The notes: generated by a model from the letters alone, not told the origin. A DNA stretch of 64,000 nt from Cellulomonas phragmiteti (GCF_016862775.1 NZ_BONP01000009.1:1-64000); one strand, 5' to 3'. Numbered from the stretch's first letter, positions 9,581 to 23,617 are shown. Translations and numbers: made by a program.

Positions 9581-10869
9581 TCAGGGGAGCAGGCGCTCCA
9601 GGCCCGCCTGGGGGATCGGTGCCCACGCGGGGCGGTTACGGGCCTCGTACACGGCCTCGTACAGCGTCTTGTCGAGCTCGAGCGCGCGCAGCAGCAGCGT
9701 GCTCGACGGGTCGTCCGCGAGCCCGTACCCCGCGAGCAGACCCGCGCGGGCGTCGGACGTCCACGCGTGCGCGGCCTCGCCGGTGAGCCCCCCGACGGCC
9801 GCCGCGTAGTCGAACGAGCGCAGCAGGCCCGCGACGTCCCGCAGCGCCAGGTCCGGCAGCACCCGCGCCGCGAGCGGCGCCAACGGCTCCCCCTCGAAGT
9901 CGATGACGAACCACCGGCCCGCCGACCGCAGCACCTGACCGAGGTGCAGGTCCCCGTGCACCCGCTGCCGCGCGGGTGTGTCCGGCAGTGCGGCGACCTC
10001 GTCGGCGAGCGCGCGCACCCCGTCGCCGTACCCCGCCAGGGACGGCACGGACGCCGTGGCCCAGGCCAGGCGGTCGGCCAGGGCCCGCGCCAGCGTCGGC
10101 CCGCCCTCGGCGTCGGGTGTCGTACCGAAGGCGCGCACCAGGGCGGCGTGCATCCCGGCGACCGTCGCACCGAGCTCGGCCGCCGGTGCCCCGAACGCGC
10201 GACCCTCGCCGGCCCACGTGCACGCGAGCTCGAACCCGTCCTGGGCGCCGGGCACGAACGTGCTCAGCACGCCGAGGTACCCGACGGCGGCCTCGCCGTC
10301 CGGTGCCGTCCAGCGGGCCTGCGCCCACGCCAGCGGGGCCGGCACACCGTCCCAGCCTGCCTCGACGAGCCGACGCGGGACGTCGATGTCGGGGTTCTCG
10401 CCGCCCGCGAGCGTCCGCAGCACCTTGAGGATGCCCACCGGCACCCCGTCCGCGCCGGGCAGCACCACCGAGGTGTTCGACTGCTCCCCGGTCACGACGC
10501 GCGCCCGGGCCACGTCGACGTCGGCCCCCGGGCCGTCGGCGGACGCGAGCCACGCCGCGAGGAACCGCGCGTCCCCGGCGGCGTCGAGCACGGTGCGCCC
10601 ACCGACCGTGCCGACGACGGCGGCGACGTCCGTGCCGGCGGGCGGGTCACCGTCCACCAGCACGACCGGCACCTGCAGCACCACGTCGACCTCGCCCGCC
10701 CGGGCGTGCACCAGCACCACGCGCACGTCCGGCGTCAGGTGCACGGCACCCACCGGGGACAGCCGCGCGTCGGTGCCCTTCGCCGGGTACCAGCGACGCT
10801 GCGGCAGCCACGTGCCCAGCAGGTCGACCACCCCGTGGTCGACGTCGTCGGGTGCCAGCGCGTCGAGGA

Positions 10870-10873
<4 letters not shown>
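9581..10873 (-). CDS. mak: Maltokinase
   Basis: Maltokinase (Mak/Pep2) phosphorylates maltose with ATP to give maltose-1-phosphate, the donor for GlgE. The 430-residue protein has an N-terminal cap beginning after [15 protein letters not shown] and a eukaryotic-kinase-like fold. The catalytic loop is [13 protein letters not shown] (about residue 305) and the metal-binding motif FVIDFEGEP follows about 18 residues later. Its GTG start overlaps the treS stop by four bases (GTGA, 10870-10873), which indicates translational coupling and co-transcription with treS and glgE. It is the last gene of the operon and converges on the ROK gene with only 13 bases between stops. Confidence 0.93.
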
Positions 10874-15029
<4,156 letters not shown>

Positions 15030-15036
15030 GGTCCCG

Positions 15037-15042
15037 AACCTA
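15037..15042 (-). promoter_or_regulatory. Probable -10 element for a leaderless glgE transcript
   Basis: TAGGTT on the minus strand ends 7 bases before the glgE GTG. That spacing puts the transcription start at or beside the start codon. No clear -35 hexamer is visible. Confidence 0.5.
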
Positions 15043-15184
15043 TCCGGCCGGTCGGGGTGGCGGCATCCGCTGGCGGCGCGTCGGGCGGCGCGCCGCGGGG
15101 CGCCGCCGTACCTGCGGGCCCGGGACCCGGACACCCGTCCGGGTCCGGGGGGTCCGGGGGGCTGTGCGATCCGTCCGTTCTGCG

Positions 15185-15190
15185 TAGTCT
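15185..15190 (+). promoter_or_regulatory. Probable -10 element for a leaderless glgP transcript
   Basis: TAGTCT ends 6 bases before the glgP GTG at 15197, and no ribosome binding site lies between. It mirrors the glgE element on the opposite strand, so the 167-base gap carries two outward promoters. Confidence 0.55.
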
Positions 15191-15196
15191 GCGCCC

Positions 15197-17767
15197 GTGA
15201 GAGCGATCCGCCGGTTCACGGTCCGCACCGTCCTGCCCGCGCCCCTGGCCGATCTCGACGACCTCGCGCACAACCTCCGCTGGTCGTGGCACCCCGGCAC
15301 GCGCGCCGTGTTCGCGGACCTCGACGCCGCCGTCTGGGAGCAGGTCGACGGCGACCCCGTCGCGTTCCTCGGCGCCCTGGGACCCCAGCGGCTCGAGGGG
15401 CTCGCCGCCGATCCCGAGATGGTCGCGCGGGTGCGCGCCGCGGCGTCGGACCTGCGGGCCTACCGCGAGCAGCCGCGCTGGTACCAGCGGCAGACGGCGG
15501 CTGCGCTGCCGGCGTCCGTCGCGTACTTCTCGCCCGAGTTCGGCGTCGCGGCGGCGCTGCCGCAGTACTCCGGCGGTCTCGGGGTGCTCGCGGGCGACCA
15601 CCTCAAGGCGGCGTCGGACCTGGGCGTGCCGGTCGTGGGGGTGGGCCTGCTGTACCGCGCCGGGTACTTCCGCCAGGGGCTCGACCGCGCGGGACGCCAG
15701 ACCGAGACGTACCCCGTGCTCGACCCCGACGGTCTGCCCCTGACGTTGCTGCGCGAGGAGGACGGCAGCCCGGCCCTCGTCGGGCTCGCGCTGCCCGGGG
15801 GCCGCACGCTGCACGCGCAGGTGTGGGTCGCGCAGGTCGGCCGGGTGCCGCTGCTGCTGCTCGACTCCGACGTGCCCGCCAACGACGCCGCGGCCCGCGC
15901 CGTGACCGACCGGCTCTACGGCGGCGCCGGCGACCACCGGCTCGAGCAGGAGCTCCTGCTCGGTGTCGGCGGCGTCCGTGCCCTGCGCACCCACGCGCGG
16001 CTCACCGGCTCGCCCGCACCCGACGTCTTCCACACCAACGAGGGGCACGCCGGGTTCCTCGGCGTCGAGCGGATCCGCGAGCACGTCGCCGCGGGCTCGT
16101 CGTTCGCCGGCGCCCTCGAGCTGGTCCGCTCGACGACCGTCTTCACGACGCACACGCCGGTGCCCGCGGGCATCGACCGGTTCGAGCGCCGGACCGTCGA
16201 GCAGTACGTGCGGGCGCTCGACGACGCCGGGGACCTGCCGGTCGCGGACGTGCTCGCGCTGGGCGCCGAGGACCAGGAGGGCGGCGACCCCCTGGTGTTC
16301 AACATGGCGTTCATGGGGCTGCGCCTCGCCGGCCGCGCCAACGGGGTGTCGCGGCTGCACGGCCGGGTCTCGCGCGAGATGTTCGCCGGCCTGTGGCCCG
16401 GCTTCGACCCCCAGGAGGTGCCGATCGGGTCGATCACCAACGGGGTGCACGCGCCGACGTGGGTCGCCCCCGAGATGACGGCGCTCGCCTCCCGGCGGAT
16501 GAGCCCGCACGACCTGGCGACGGGCAGCGGCTGGGAGGACGGGGGCGCGATCAGCGACACCGAGCTGTGGGAGCTGCGCCGGCGGCTGCGCTCCCGGCTC
16601 GTCGACGACGTGCGCCGCCGCGTCCGGGCCTCCTGGCACCAGCGCGGTGCGTCGTCCGCCGACCTGCGGTGGGTCGACGACGCGCTGTCGCCCGACGTGC
16701 TGACCATCGGGTTCGCCCGGCGGGTGCCCACGTACAAGCGGCTGACCCTCATGCTGGCCGACCCCGCGCGGTTCGCGGCGCTGCTGCTCGACGAGGACCG
16801 GCCCGTGCAGGTCGTCGTCGCCGGCAAGGCGCACCCCGCCGACGAGCCCGGCAAGCGGCTCGTGTCCGAGCTCGTCGCGTTCGCGGACCAGCACCACGTG
16901 CGACACCGCATCGTGTTCCTGCCCGACTACGACATGCGGATGGCCGCGACGCTGTACCCGGGGTGCGACGTGTGGCTCAACAACCCGCTGCGTCCGCTCG
17001 AGGCGTGCGGCACCTCCGGCATGAAGGTCGCGCTCAACGGGGGTCTGAACCTGTCGGTCCTCGACGGCTGGTGGGACGAGTGGCACGACGACGACAACGG
17101 GTGGGTGGTCCCCACGGCGGACGGCGTCGACGACCCCGACGCGCGCGACGCCGCCGAGGCGGCGGCCCTCTACGACGTGATCGAGCAGCAGGTCGTCCCC
17201 ACGTTCTACGACCGGGACGAGGACGGCACGCCGCGCCGCTGGCTGGCGATGGTGCGCCACACCCTCGCGACGCTGGGGCCCAAGGTGCAGGCCACGCGCA
17301 TGGTCGCCGACTACGTGGCGCACCTCTACGTGCCCGCGGCCGCCGCCGGCGCGGCCCTCGCCGCCGACGACAAGGCCGGAGCGGTCGCGCTCGCCGACTG
17401 GAAGGCGCGGGTGCGCGCCGCGTGGCCGCAGGTGAGCGTCGACCACGTCGACTCCGGCGGGGTGGACGACGCTCCGCGGGTGGGGGACCGGCTGCACGTG
17501 CGGGCGTGGGTCGCGCTCGGCGACCTGACGCCCGACGACGTCGAGGTCCAGGTGCTGCACGGACCCGTGGGACCGGACGACGAGATCGCCGCGTTCGGGG
17601 TCGCGGCACTGCGGCTGGACGACACGTACGAGGCCGACCGGTACGGCTACGCGGGCGACGTGGAGCTGACCGCGACCGGCCCGTTCGGGTACACGGTCCG
17701 CGTCGTCCCGCGCCACGAGGCGCTGACGTCCGTCGCGGAGACGGGTCTGGTCACCACGGCCACCTGA
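15197..17767 (+). CDS. glgP: Glycogen/alpha-glucan phosphorylase
   Basis: GlgP (GT35) removes glucose units from alpha-1,4-glucan ends with phosphate, giving glucose-1-phosphate. The 856-residue protein is of the actinobacterial/archaeal type: it starts with an N-terminal domain containing LDDLAHNLRWSWHP, unlike the E. coli enzyme. The pyridoxal-phosphate lysine is in EACGTSGMKVALNGG (about 610). PEFGVAAALPQYSGGLGVLAGD and HTNEGHAGFLG are further family motifs. Leaderless initiation at the GTG is likely from the upstream TAGTCT. It is divergent from glgE, so synthesis and breakdown of the same polymer are transcribed from one intergenic region. Confidence 0.94.
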   Translation: MRAIRRFTVRTVLPAPLADLDDLAHNLRWSWHPGTRAVFADLDAAVWEQVDGDPVAFLGALGPQRLEGLAADPEMVARVRAAASDLRAYREQPRWYQRQTAAALPASVAYFSPEFGVAAALPQYSGGLGVLAGDHLKAASDLGVPVVGVGLLYRAGYFRQGLDRAGRQTETYPVLDPDGLPLTLLREEDGSPALVGLALPGGRTLHAQVWVAQVGRVPLLLLDSDVPANDAAARAVTDRLYGGAGDHRLEQELLLGVGGVRALRTHARLTGSPAPDVFHTNEGHAGFLGVERIREHVAAGSSFAGALELVRSTTVFTTHTPVPAGIDRFERRTVEQYVRALDDAGDLPVADVLALGAEDQEGGDPLVFNMAFMGLRLAGRANGVSRLHGRVSREMFAGLWPGFDPQEVPIGSITNGVHAPTWVAPEMTALASRRMSPHDLATGSGWEDGGAISDTELWELRRRLRSRLVDDVRRRVRASWHQRGASSADLRWVDDALSPDVLTIGFARRVPTYKRLTLMLADPARFAALLLDEDRPVQVVVAGKAHPADEPGKRLVSELVAFADQHHVRHRIVFLPDYDMRMAATLYPGCDVWLNNPLRPLEACGTSGMKVALNGGLNLSVLDGWWDEWHDDDNGWVVPTADGVDDPDARDAAEAAALYDVIEQQVVPTFYDRDEDGTPRRWLAMVRHTLATLGPKVQATRMVADYVAHLYVPAAAAGAALAADDKAGAVALADWKARVRAAWPQVSVDHVDSGGVDDAPRVGDRLHVRAWVALGDLTPDDVEVQVLHGPVGPDDEIAAFGVAALRLDDTYEADRYGYAGDVELTATGPFGYTVRVVPRHEALTSVAETGLVTTAT

Positions 17768-17768
17768 C

Positions 17769-17796
17769 GACGCGCCGCCGGCACGCCGGGCGCGTC
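17769..17796. terminator. Hairpin between convergent glgP and FAD dehydrogenase genes
   Basis: GACGCGCC (17769-17776) pairs with GGCGCGTC (17789-17796), and the interior is GC-rich and partly self-complementary. It fills the 27-base gap between the two convergent stops and could end transcription from both sides. Confidence 0.45.
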
Positions 17797-19450
17797 AGCC
17801 CGCGGCGGCCAGGGCGCGACCCGTGACGCGACCCGTGTGCAGGCAGCCGGCGAGGAAGGTGCCCTCGAGCGCACGGTGGCCGTGCACGCCACCGCCGCCG
17901 AAGCCCGACGCCTCGCCCACGGCCCACAGCCCGGGCAGCACCTCGCCGTCCGGCCGCAGCACGCGTCCCTCGAGGTCGGTGGCCAGGCCACCGAGGGTCT
18001 TGCGCGTCAGCACCGAGAGCCGGATCGCGTACAGGGGGCGGTGCGCGGGGTCGAGCAGGCGGTGCGGGGGTGCCACGCGGACCGCCCGGTCGACGACGTA
18101 CCGCCGGGCCGTCGCCGTCGCGGTGACCTGCAGGTCCTTGCCCAGGCCCGTGGCCACCTGCGCGTCGCGCGCCGCGATCGTGCGGGCGAGCGCGTCGGGG
18201 TCGATGCGCGAGGTCCCGGTGAGGGCGTTCATGCCCGCGGCGAGCCCGTCCGGCGTCGCGGCCGCGACGAACTCGGCGGACCGCTCGGCGAACGCCTCGA
18301 CGGGGCCGACGGCGCCGCGACGCACGCGCTGCAGGAGCAGGCGCAGGTCCCGGCCGGTGAGGTCGGGGTTCTGCTCCGAGCCGGACAGCGCCAGCTCCGT
18401 GCCGAGGATCGTGCGGTCGAGCACGAACCACGAGTGGTCGTCGCCGCGGGCGGTGACGTGCCGCAGCGCACCGAGGGAGTCGAATCCCGGGAACAGCGGC
18501 GGGGGCAGGCGGTGGCCGTCGGCGTCGAGCCACAGCGCGCTCGGCCCGGGCAGGAGGCGGATGCCGTGCGCCGTCCAGACGGGGGAGTGGTTGGCGACGC
18601 CCTCGGGGTAGTGCCACATGCGGTCGGTGTGCGCGACCAGCGCGCCGGCGTCGCGTGCGGCCGCGATCCCCGACCCGTCGACGTGGTCCGGCACACCCGA
18701 GAGCATCCGCCGCGGCAGGCGGCCCGCCTGCGCCGGCCACGCGGCCCGGACCAGGTCGTGGTCGGCGCCGATGCCGCCGGTCGCGACGACGACGGCGGGC
18801 GCCTCGACCTCGAACGGGCGCACCACCGTGCGGGACGACGGGGCCCCGCGCCCGGCCCGGTCGGCCGCCAGCACGTCGCCGCGGACGCCGGTGACACGCC
18901 CGTCGGTGGTCGTCAGCGCGGTCACCCGGTGCCGGAACCGCACCTCGACGCGGCCGTCGCGGTGCCCGGCGAGCAGGGAGCGCACGAACGGCTCGAGGAG
19001 GCCCGGACCGGTGCCCCACGTGACGTGGAACCGTGGGACGGAGTTGCCGTGCCCGTCCGCGAGGTAGCCGCCGCGCTCGGCCCACTGCACGAGCGGGAAC
19101 CATCGCACGCCCTGGCGGCGCAGCCACGGGCGCAGGTCGCCCGCGGCGAACTCGACGAACCCCTCGGCCCACGCGCGTCCCCACCGGTCCGAGCCGTCGT
19201 CCGCGAAGGCCGCCGAGCCGTACCAGTCGGCGAGGGCCAGCTCGGCCCCGTCCCGCACCCCCAGGCGACGCTGCTCCGGGGAGTCGACGAGGAACAGGCC
19301 CCCGAACGACCACCACGCCTGGCCGCCGAGGCTCGCGGGCGGCTCCGCGTCGAGCAGCAGCACGCGCCGGCCCGCGGCCAGCAGCTCGGCGGTCGTCACC
19401 AGGCCCGCGAGCCCGGCGCCGACGACCACGACGTCGTGGGCGTGCCTCAT
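17795..19450 (-). CDS. FAD-binding dehydrogenase of the flavocytochrome c / 3-ketosteroid dehydrogenase type
   Basis: This is a 551-residue flavoprotein. The FAD-binding Rossmann motif VVVGAGLAGLVTTAELL is at residues 7-23, followed by LLLDAEPPASLGGQAWWSFGG. The C-terminal GLWAVGEASGFGGGGVHGH closes the FAD site. The layout fits the actinobacterial FAD-binding dehydrogenases related to fumarate reductase flavoprotein and KstD. The substrate cannot be read from the sequence, and no steroid genes are nearby. The ATG at 19448-19450 follows TAGCGT (19457-19462) by 6 bases, again suggesting a leaderless mRNA. It lies downstream of glgX on the same strand, 31 bases away. Confidence 0.82.
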   Translation of the reverse strand: MRHAHDVVVVGAGLAGLVTTAELLAAGRRVLLLDAEPPASLGGQAWWSFGGLFLVDSPEQRRLGVRDGAELALADWYGSAAFADDGSDRWGRAWAEGFVEFAAGDLRPWLRRQGVRWFPLVQWAERGGYLADGHGNSVPRFHVTWGTGPGLLEPFVRSLLAGHRDGRVEVRFRHRVTALTTTDGRVTGVRGDVLAADRAGRGAPSSRTVVRPFEVEAPAVVVATGGIGADHDLVRAAWPAQAGRLPRRMLSGVPDHVDGSGIAAARDAGALVAHTDRMWHYPEGVANHSPVWTAHGIRLLPGPSALWLDADGHRLPPPLFPGFDSLGALRHVTARGDDHSWFVLDRTILGTELALSGSEQNPDLTGRDLRLLLQRVRRGAVGPVEAFAERSAEFVAAATPDGLAAGMNALTGTSRIDPDALARTIAARDAQVATGLGKDLQVTATATARRYVVDRAVRVAPPHRLLDPAHRPLYAIRLSVLTRKTLGGLATDLEGRVLRPDGEVLPGLWAVGEASGFGGGGVHGHRALEGTFLAGCLHTGRVTGRALAAAG

Positions 19451-19456
19451 GCGCGC

Positions 19457-19462
19457 ACGCTA
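19457..19462 (-). promoter_or_regulatory. Probable -10 element for the FAD dehydrogenase gene
   Basis: TAGCGT on the minus strand ends 6 bases before the ATG, with no Shine-Dalgarno site between. It would give the dehydrogenase its own promoter despite its closeness to glgX. Confidence 0.5.
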
Positions 19463-19481
19463 CCGCCGTCGTCGGGGCGTG

Positions 19482-21689
19482 TCAGGGGCGCACGTAGACG
19501 CGCATGCTCAGGGGCTCGACGGTGGTGACCGAGCCGACCGCCTGGTGCAGGCCCCCGGAGATCGCGGCCGTCGAGACCTCCGACGGGTGCTCCCACACCG
19601 AGTCCCACGCCAGGGTCCACGGCGGCCCCTCGCCGTCGGCCAGCTGGACGGCCACGGCGTCGAGCGCGCCGTTGACGACGAGCAGGACCTGGTCGTCGTC
19701 GGGCGCCGGGGCGGCGCGGACCATCTGGAAGGTGCGGATCGCGGTGTCGTGCCAGCGGTCGTGGTCGAACGGTGCGCCGTCCGCTCCGTACCACCCGAGG
19801 TCCGGCGGGCCGCCGGGTGTCCGCGGCCGGCCGGAGTAGAACGTCTCGGTCCGCAGCGCCGGGTGGTCGCGCCGCAGCGCCAGCAGGTGCCGGGCCGTCG
19901 CCAGCATGTTGCGTCGCCAGGGCGTCAGGTCCCAGCGGACCCAGGAGGTCGCGTCGTCCCGGCAGTACGCGTTGTTGTTGCCGCGCTGGGTCCGGCCCAT
20001 CTCGTCCCCCCCGGTGATCATGGGGGTGCCCGCCGCCAGCACGAGCGTCGCGAACAGGTTGCGCACCGACCGGCGGCGCAGCGGCGCGATGTCGGCGGCG
20101 GGCGAGTCGCGCTGGACCGGGCCCTCGACGCCGTGGTTCCACGACCGGTTGTCGTCCGAGCCGTCGCGGTTCTGCTCCCCGTTGCCGGCGTTGTGCTTGT
20201 GCTCGTAGGCGACGAGGTCGGCCAGCGTGAACCCGTCGTGCGCCGTCACGTAGTTGACCGACGCGCGCGGCCCGCGCACGAAGGGCGGGGAGCCGTGGCC
20301 GAACAGGTCGACCGACCCCGCCAGCCGCGTCGCCAGGTCGCGCACCCGGTGCCCGGGCAGCCCGTGGGCGGCGCGCCCGGGGTCGGCGAGCCAGAACGAG
20401 CGGACCGCGTTGCGGAAGCGGTCGTTCCACTCGGCGAAGGGGGCGGGGAACTGACCCGTGCGCCACCCGCCGGGTCCGACGTCCCACGGCTCCGCGACCA
20501 GCTTGAGCCCTGCGAGCGACGGGTCGGTCGCGGCGGCGACGAGGGTCGCGTGGTCCGGCCGGAACCCGTCGGTCCCGCGCCCCAGCGTCACCGCGAGGTC
20601 GAACCTGAACCCGTCGACGCCGACGACGTCCGCCCAGTACCGCAACGAGTCCAGCGTCAGCGCGACGACGCCGGTGCGGCGGAAGTCCAGGGCGTTGCCC
20701 GTCCCGGTGACGTCGACGAGCGTCGCGGGCACCGCGCCGTCGTGCGCGTAGTAGTAGGCGTTGTCCAGCCCGCGCCACGACACGTGCTGACCGGGCGCGC
20801 CGCCCTCGCAGGTGTGGTTGTAGACGACGTCGAGCAGGACCTCGAGGCCGGCCTCGTGCAGCGCGTGGACCGCCGCCCGCAGCTCCTGCAGCACGGCGGC
20901 GGGTCCGGCCGCGCGTGCCGCGGCCGTCGCGTACGCGGCGTGCGGCGCGAAGAACCCGAGCGTCGAGTAGCCCCAGTAGTTGGTCAGGCCCTTGGCGACC
21001 AGGTGCGGCTCGGAGGTGAACGCGTGGACCGGCAGCAGCTCGACCGCCGTGACGCCCAGGCCGAGCAGGTGGTCGACGACCGCCGGGTGCGCCAGGCCCG
21101 CGTACGTCCCGCGCAGCTCCGGCGGGACGTCGGGGTGCAGGTGCGTCAGGCCCTTGGTGTGGGCCTCGTAGACGACGGTGCGCGACCAGGGCGTCCACGG
21201 GCGGTTGGCCGCCGGGTCGGGACCCGGCAGGGCCCGGGTGTCGACGACCACGCCGTGCGGCACGTGCCCCGCCGAGTCCCGGTCGTCGCGCGGCCCGTAC
21301 GGGTCGCCCGTCAGGTCGTCGCCGACGACGTGGCCGTAGGTCTGCGGCCCGTACCCGAGCTCGCCGACCAGGCCGCGGGCGTACGGGTCGACGAGCAGCT
21401 TGGCGGGGTTGTAGCGCAGCCCGTACGCGGGCTCCCACAGCCCGTCGGCGCGCAGCCCGTAGCGCTGGCCCGGACCGACGCCCGGGACGGACGCCGACCA
21501 CACCCCGAGCCGTGGCCCGGACAGCGGGACCCGGCGCTCGACCGGCGCGTCGACGGGCCCGTCGAGCAGGCACAGGTCGACGGACGTCGCGTGCGGCGCG
21601 AGCACGGCCACGTCGACGCCGGTGGCCGTGACGTGGACGCCGAGGCGGAGGGGACCGCGCAGCGGGCCGGTCGTCGCGGTGTCGTTCAC
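19482..21689 (-). CDS. glgX: Glycogen debranching enzyme GlgX
   Basis: GlgX (GH13 isoamylase type) hydrolyses alpha-1,6 branches left by phosphorylase. From the GTG at 21687-21689 (VNDTATTGPLRG) the protein has 735 residues, normal for the family. It has an N-terminal CBM48-like domain (LGVHVTATGVDVAVLAPHA), the motif NYWGYSTLGFFAPHAAYA, the nucleophile Asp in DGFRFDLAV, the Glu in KLVAEPWD and the Asp in YVTAHDGFTLADL. The frame stays open upstream but gives unrelated Ser/Thr-rich sequence, so I reject longer starts. CACCAT six bases before the GTG may be a weak -10 of a leaderless mRNA. It faces away from etfB. Confidence 0.93.
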   Translation of the reverse strand: MNDTATTGPLRGPLRLGVHVTATGVDVAVLAPHATSVDLCLLDGPVDAPVERRVPLSGPRLGVWSASVPGVGPGQRYGLRADGLWEPAYGLRYNPAKLLVDPYARGLVGELGYGPQTYGHVVGDDLTGDPYGPRDDRDSAGHVPHGVVVDTRALPGPDPAANRPWTPWSRTVVYEAHTKGLTHLHPDVPPELRGTYAGLAHPAVVDHLLGLGVTAVELLPVHAFTSEPHLVAKGLTNYWGYSTLGFFAPHAAYATAAARAAGPAAVLQELRAAVHALHEAGLEVLLDVVYNHTCEGGAPGQHVSWRGLDNAYYYAHDGAVPATLVDVTGTGNALDFRRTGVVALTLDSLRYWADVVGVDGFRFDLAVTLGRGTDGFRPDHATLVAAATDPSLAGLKLVAEPWDVGPGGWRTGQFPAPFAEWNDRFRNAVRSFWLADPGRAAHGLPGHRVRDLATRLAGSVDLFGHGSPPFVRGPRASVNYVTAHDGFTLADLVAYEHKHNAGNGEQNRDGSDDNRSWNHGVEGPVQRDSPAADIAPLRRRSVRNLFATLVLAAGTPMITGGDEMGRTQRGNNNAYCRDDATSWVRWDLTPWRRNMLATARHLLALRRDHPALRTETFYSGRPRTPGGPPDLGWYGADGAPFDHDRWHDTAIRTFQMVRAAPAPDDDQVLLVVNGALDAVAVQLADGEGPPWTLAWDSVWEHPSEVSTAAISGGLHQAVGSVTTVEPLSMRVYVRP

Positions 21690-21779
21690 AGGGCCATGGT
21701 GCCAGGACGCGCGTCCGAGTCGTGTCGCGCGTGTTTCCACCTGGCGAACACGGTGCACGGGCCCCCGGGGTCCGGACGG

Positions 21780-21785
21780 TAACGT
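21780..21785 (+). promoter_or_regulatory. Probable -10 element for etfB-etfA
   Basis: TAACGT ends 7 bases before the etfB GTG at 21793 and there is no ribosome binding site in between. This fits a leaderless transcript carrying etfB and etfA. Confidence 0.5.
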
Positions 21786-21792
21786 TCGCAGG

Positions 21793-22587
21793 GTGAGGAT
21801 CGTCGTCTGCGTGAAGTTCGTCCCCGACATCCAGTCCGACCGGCAGCTCGGTCCCGACGGGCGCGTCGTGCGCGACGGCGGTGACGGCACCCTGAACGAG
21901 CTCGACGAGAACGCGGTCGAGGCCGCGCTCGCGCTCGCGGAGGAGCACGACGGGCACGTGGTCGTGCTCACCGTCGGGCCGGACGACGCGGTCGACGCCG
22001 TCCGCAAGGGCCTGCAGATGGGCGCCGACGAGGCCGTGCACGTGCTCGACGACGCCGTCGCGGGGTCCGACGCGATCGGGACGGCCACCGTCCTGGCGGC
22101 GGCCGTCCGTCACCTCGGTGCCGACGCGCCGGTCGACCTGGTGCTCACGGGGATGGCGGGCCTCGACGGGCTGACGTCGTTGCTGCCCGCCGCGCTGGCC
22201 GAGGCGCTCGACCTGCCGGCGCTCCCGCTGGCCTCGACCCTCGCAGTGGACCCGGCCGTCGGGACCGTGACCGTCACGCGCCGGCTCGACCACGCGACGG
22301 AGACGCTCAGCGCGGACCTGCCCGTCCTGGTGTCGGTGACCGACGGGCTCAACGAGCCGCGGTACCCGAACTTCAAGGGCATCATGGCGGCGCGCAAGAA
22401 GCCCGTCACCACGCTGACGCTCGCGGACCTGGGCGTCGACCCCGGCACCGTCGGCGCCGCGGGCGCCCGGACCGAGGTGCTCGAGGCCGCCGCGCGCCCG
22501 CCGCGCGAGGACCGGGTCCTGCTCACCGACACCGGCGACGCCGGCACCCGCCTGGCCGCCTGGCTCGTCGAGCGCAAGCTCGTCTGA
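21793..22587 (+). CDS. etfB: Electron transfer flavoprotein, beta subunit
   Basis: EtfB pairs with EtfA to carry electrons from acyl-CoA and other flavin dehydrogenases to the respiratory chain. The 264-residue protein starts VRIVVCVKFVPDIQSDR at a GTG and contains LNELDENAVEAALALAEEH plus the late motif NEPRYPNFKGIMAARKKP, both typical of EtfB. It lies 49 bases upstream of etfA in the same direction. No ETF-quinone oxidoreductase or acyl-CoA dehydrogenase gene is in the window. The FAD dehydrogenase two genes away could be a partner, which is only a guess. Confidence 0.94.
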   Translation: MRIVVCVKFVPDIQSDRQLGPDGRVVRDGGDGTLNELDENAVEAALALAEEHDGHVVVLTVGPDDAVDAVRKGLQMGADEAVHVLDDAVAGSDAIGTATVLAAAVRHLGADAPVDLVLTGMAGLDGLTSLLPAALAEALDLPALPLASTLAVDPAVGTVTVTRRLDHATETLSADLPVLVSVTDGLNEPRYPNFKGIMAARKKPVTTLTLADLGVDPGTVGAAGARTEVLEAAARPPREDRVLLTDTGDAGTRLAAWLVERKLV

Positions 22588-22636
22588 CGCCGGTCCCGCC
22601 CGCCACCGCCTGCTCGCCCCACCCCGGAGGACCGCC

Positions 22637-23617
22637 GTGACCGCCACCCCCGTGCTCGTCCTGCTCGACCACGCCGCCGACGGCACGCTGCGCCCGCCGG
22701 TCCGCGAGCTGCTGACGCTCGCCCGTGAGCTCGCGGGCGACGCGGGCGTGCAGGGCGTGTGGGCCGGTGACGAGGACGTCGCCGCGGCGGTGCCGGCGCT
22801 CGCCGCCCAGGGGGTGACGACGGTCCACCGCCTCGCCACCGACACCGACGTGCACCTGTCGGCGGTGCTGGCCGACGGGCTGGAGGCCGCGCTCGCGGCG
22901 TCCGGTGCGGCGCTGGTGCTGCTCGTCTCGTCGTTCGAGAACAAGGAGGCCGCGGCGCGTCTCGCGGTGCGCACCGGCGCGGGCGTCGTGACCGACGTCG
23001 ACGGGCTCGAGGTGCAGGCCGGGCGCGTCGTCGCACACAAGACCGTGCTGGCCGGCACGTGGACGACGCGGTGCGCCGTGAGCGCACCGACCGCCGTCGT
23101 GACGGTCAAGGCCAACTCCGTCGTCGCGCAGGACGCGGCGGCGCCGTCGTCGCCGCAGGTCGTGGACCTGCCCGTCGAGGTGCGTGCCTCCTCGACCCGG
23201 GTGCGGCTCGTCGAGCGCACCGAGCTGGCGGGCTCCGGCCGCCCCGACCTGGGCTCCGCGCACGTCGTGGTGGTGGGCGGACGCGGCACCGAGGGCGACT
23301 TCTCGGCCGTCGAGGAGCTCGCGGACGTGCTCGGCGGCGCCGTGGGAGCGACCCGCGTCGCCACCGACGAGGGCTGGATCGGCCACGACGCGCAGATCGG
23401 CCAGACGGGGGTGACGGTGTCGCCGCGGCTCTACGTCGGCGCCGGCGTCTCCGGCGCCGTGCACCACCGCGGCGGCATGCAGGCCTCGGGCACGATCGTG
23501 GCGGTCAACTCCGACCCGGACGCGCCGATCTTCGAGATCGCGGACTTCGGGGTCGTCGGGGACCTGTTCGCCGTCCTGCCGCAGGCCGCGGCGGAGCTGC
23601 GCCGGCTGCAGGGCTGA
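22637..23617 (+). CDS. etfA: Electron transfer flavoprotein, alpha subunit
   Basis: EtfA holds the redox-active FAD of the ETF heterodimer. The protein has 326 residues. The N-terminal domain starts VLVLLDHAADGTL. The C-terminal FAD domain shows VVVVGGRGTEGDFSAVEELADVLG, DEGWIGHDAQIGQTG and the signature IVAVNSDPDAPIFEIADFG. GGAGG (22626-22630) precedes the GTG start by six bases. It is co-transcribed with etfB. It converges on the APH-fold kinase gene across 51 bases of GC-rich DNA in which I see no convincing terminator. Confidence 0.95.
   Translation: MTATPVLVLLDHAADGTLRPPVRELLTLARELAGDAGVQGVWAGDEDVAAAVPALAAQGVTTVHRLATDTDVHLSAVLADGLEAALAASGAALVLLVSSFENKEAAARLAVRTGAGVVTDVDGLEVQAGRVVAHKTVLAGTWTTRCAVSAPTAVVTVKANSVVAQDAAAPSSPQVVDLPVEVRASSTRVRLVERTELAGSGRPDLGSAHVVVVGGRGTEGDFSAVEELADVLGGAVGATRVATDEGWIGHDAQIGQTGVTVSPRLYVGAGVSGAVHHRGGMQASGTIVAVNSDPDAPIFEIADFGVVGDLFAVLPQAAAELRRLQG

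Noticed and set aside
17795..19450. 3-ketosteroid dehydrogenase assignment for the FAD protein
   Set aside because: The family resemblance is broad and no steroid genes are nearby, so only the general class is stated.
21690..22088. Longer N-terminus for GlgX
   Set aside because: It overlaps etfB on the other strand and reads as Ser/Thr-rich shadow sequence unlike any debranching enzyme.
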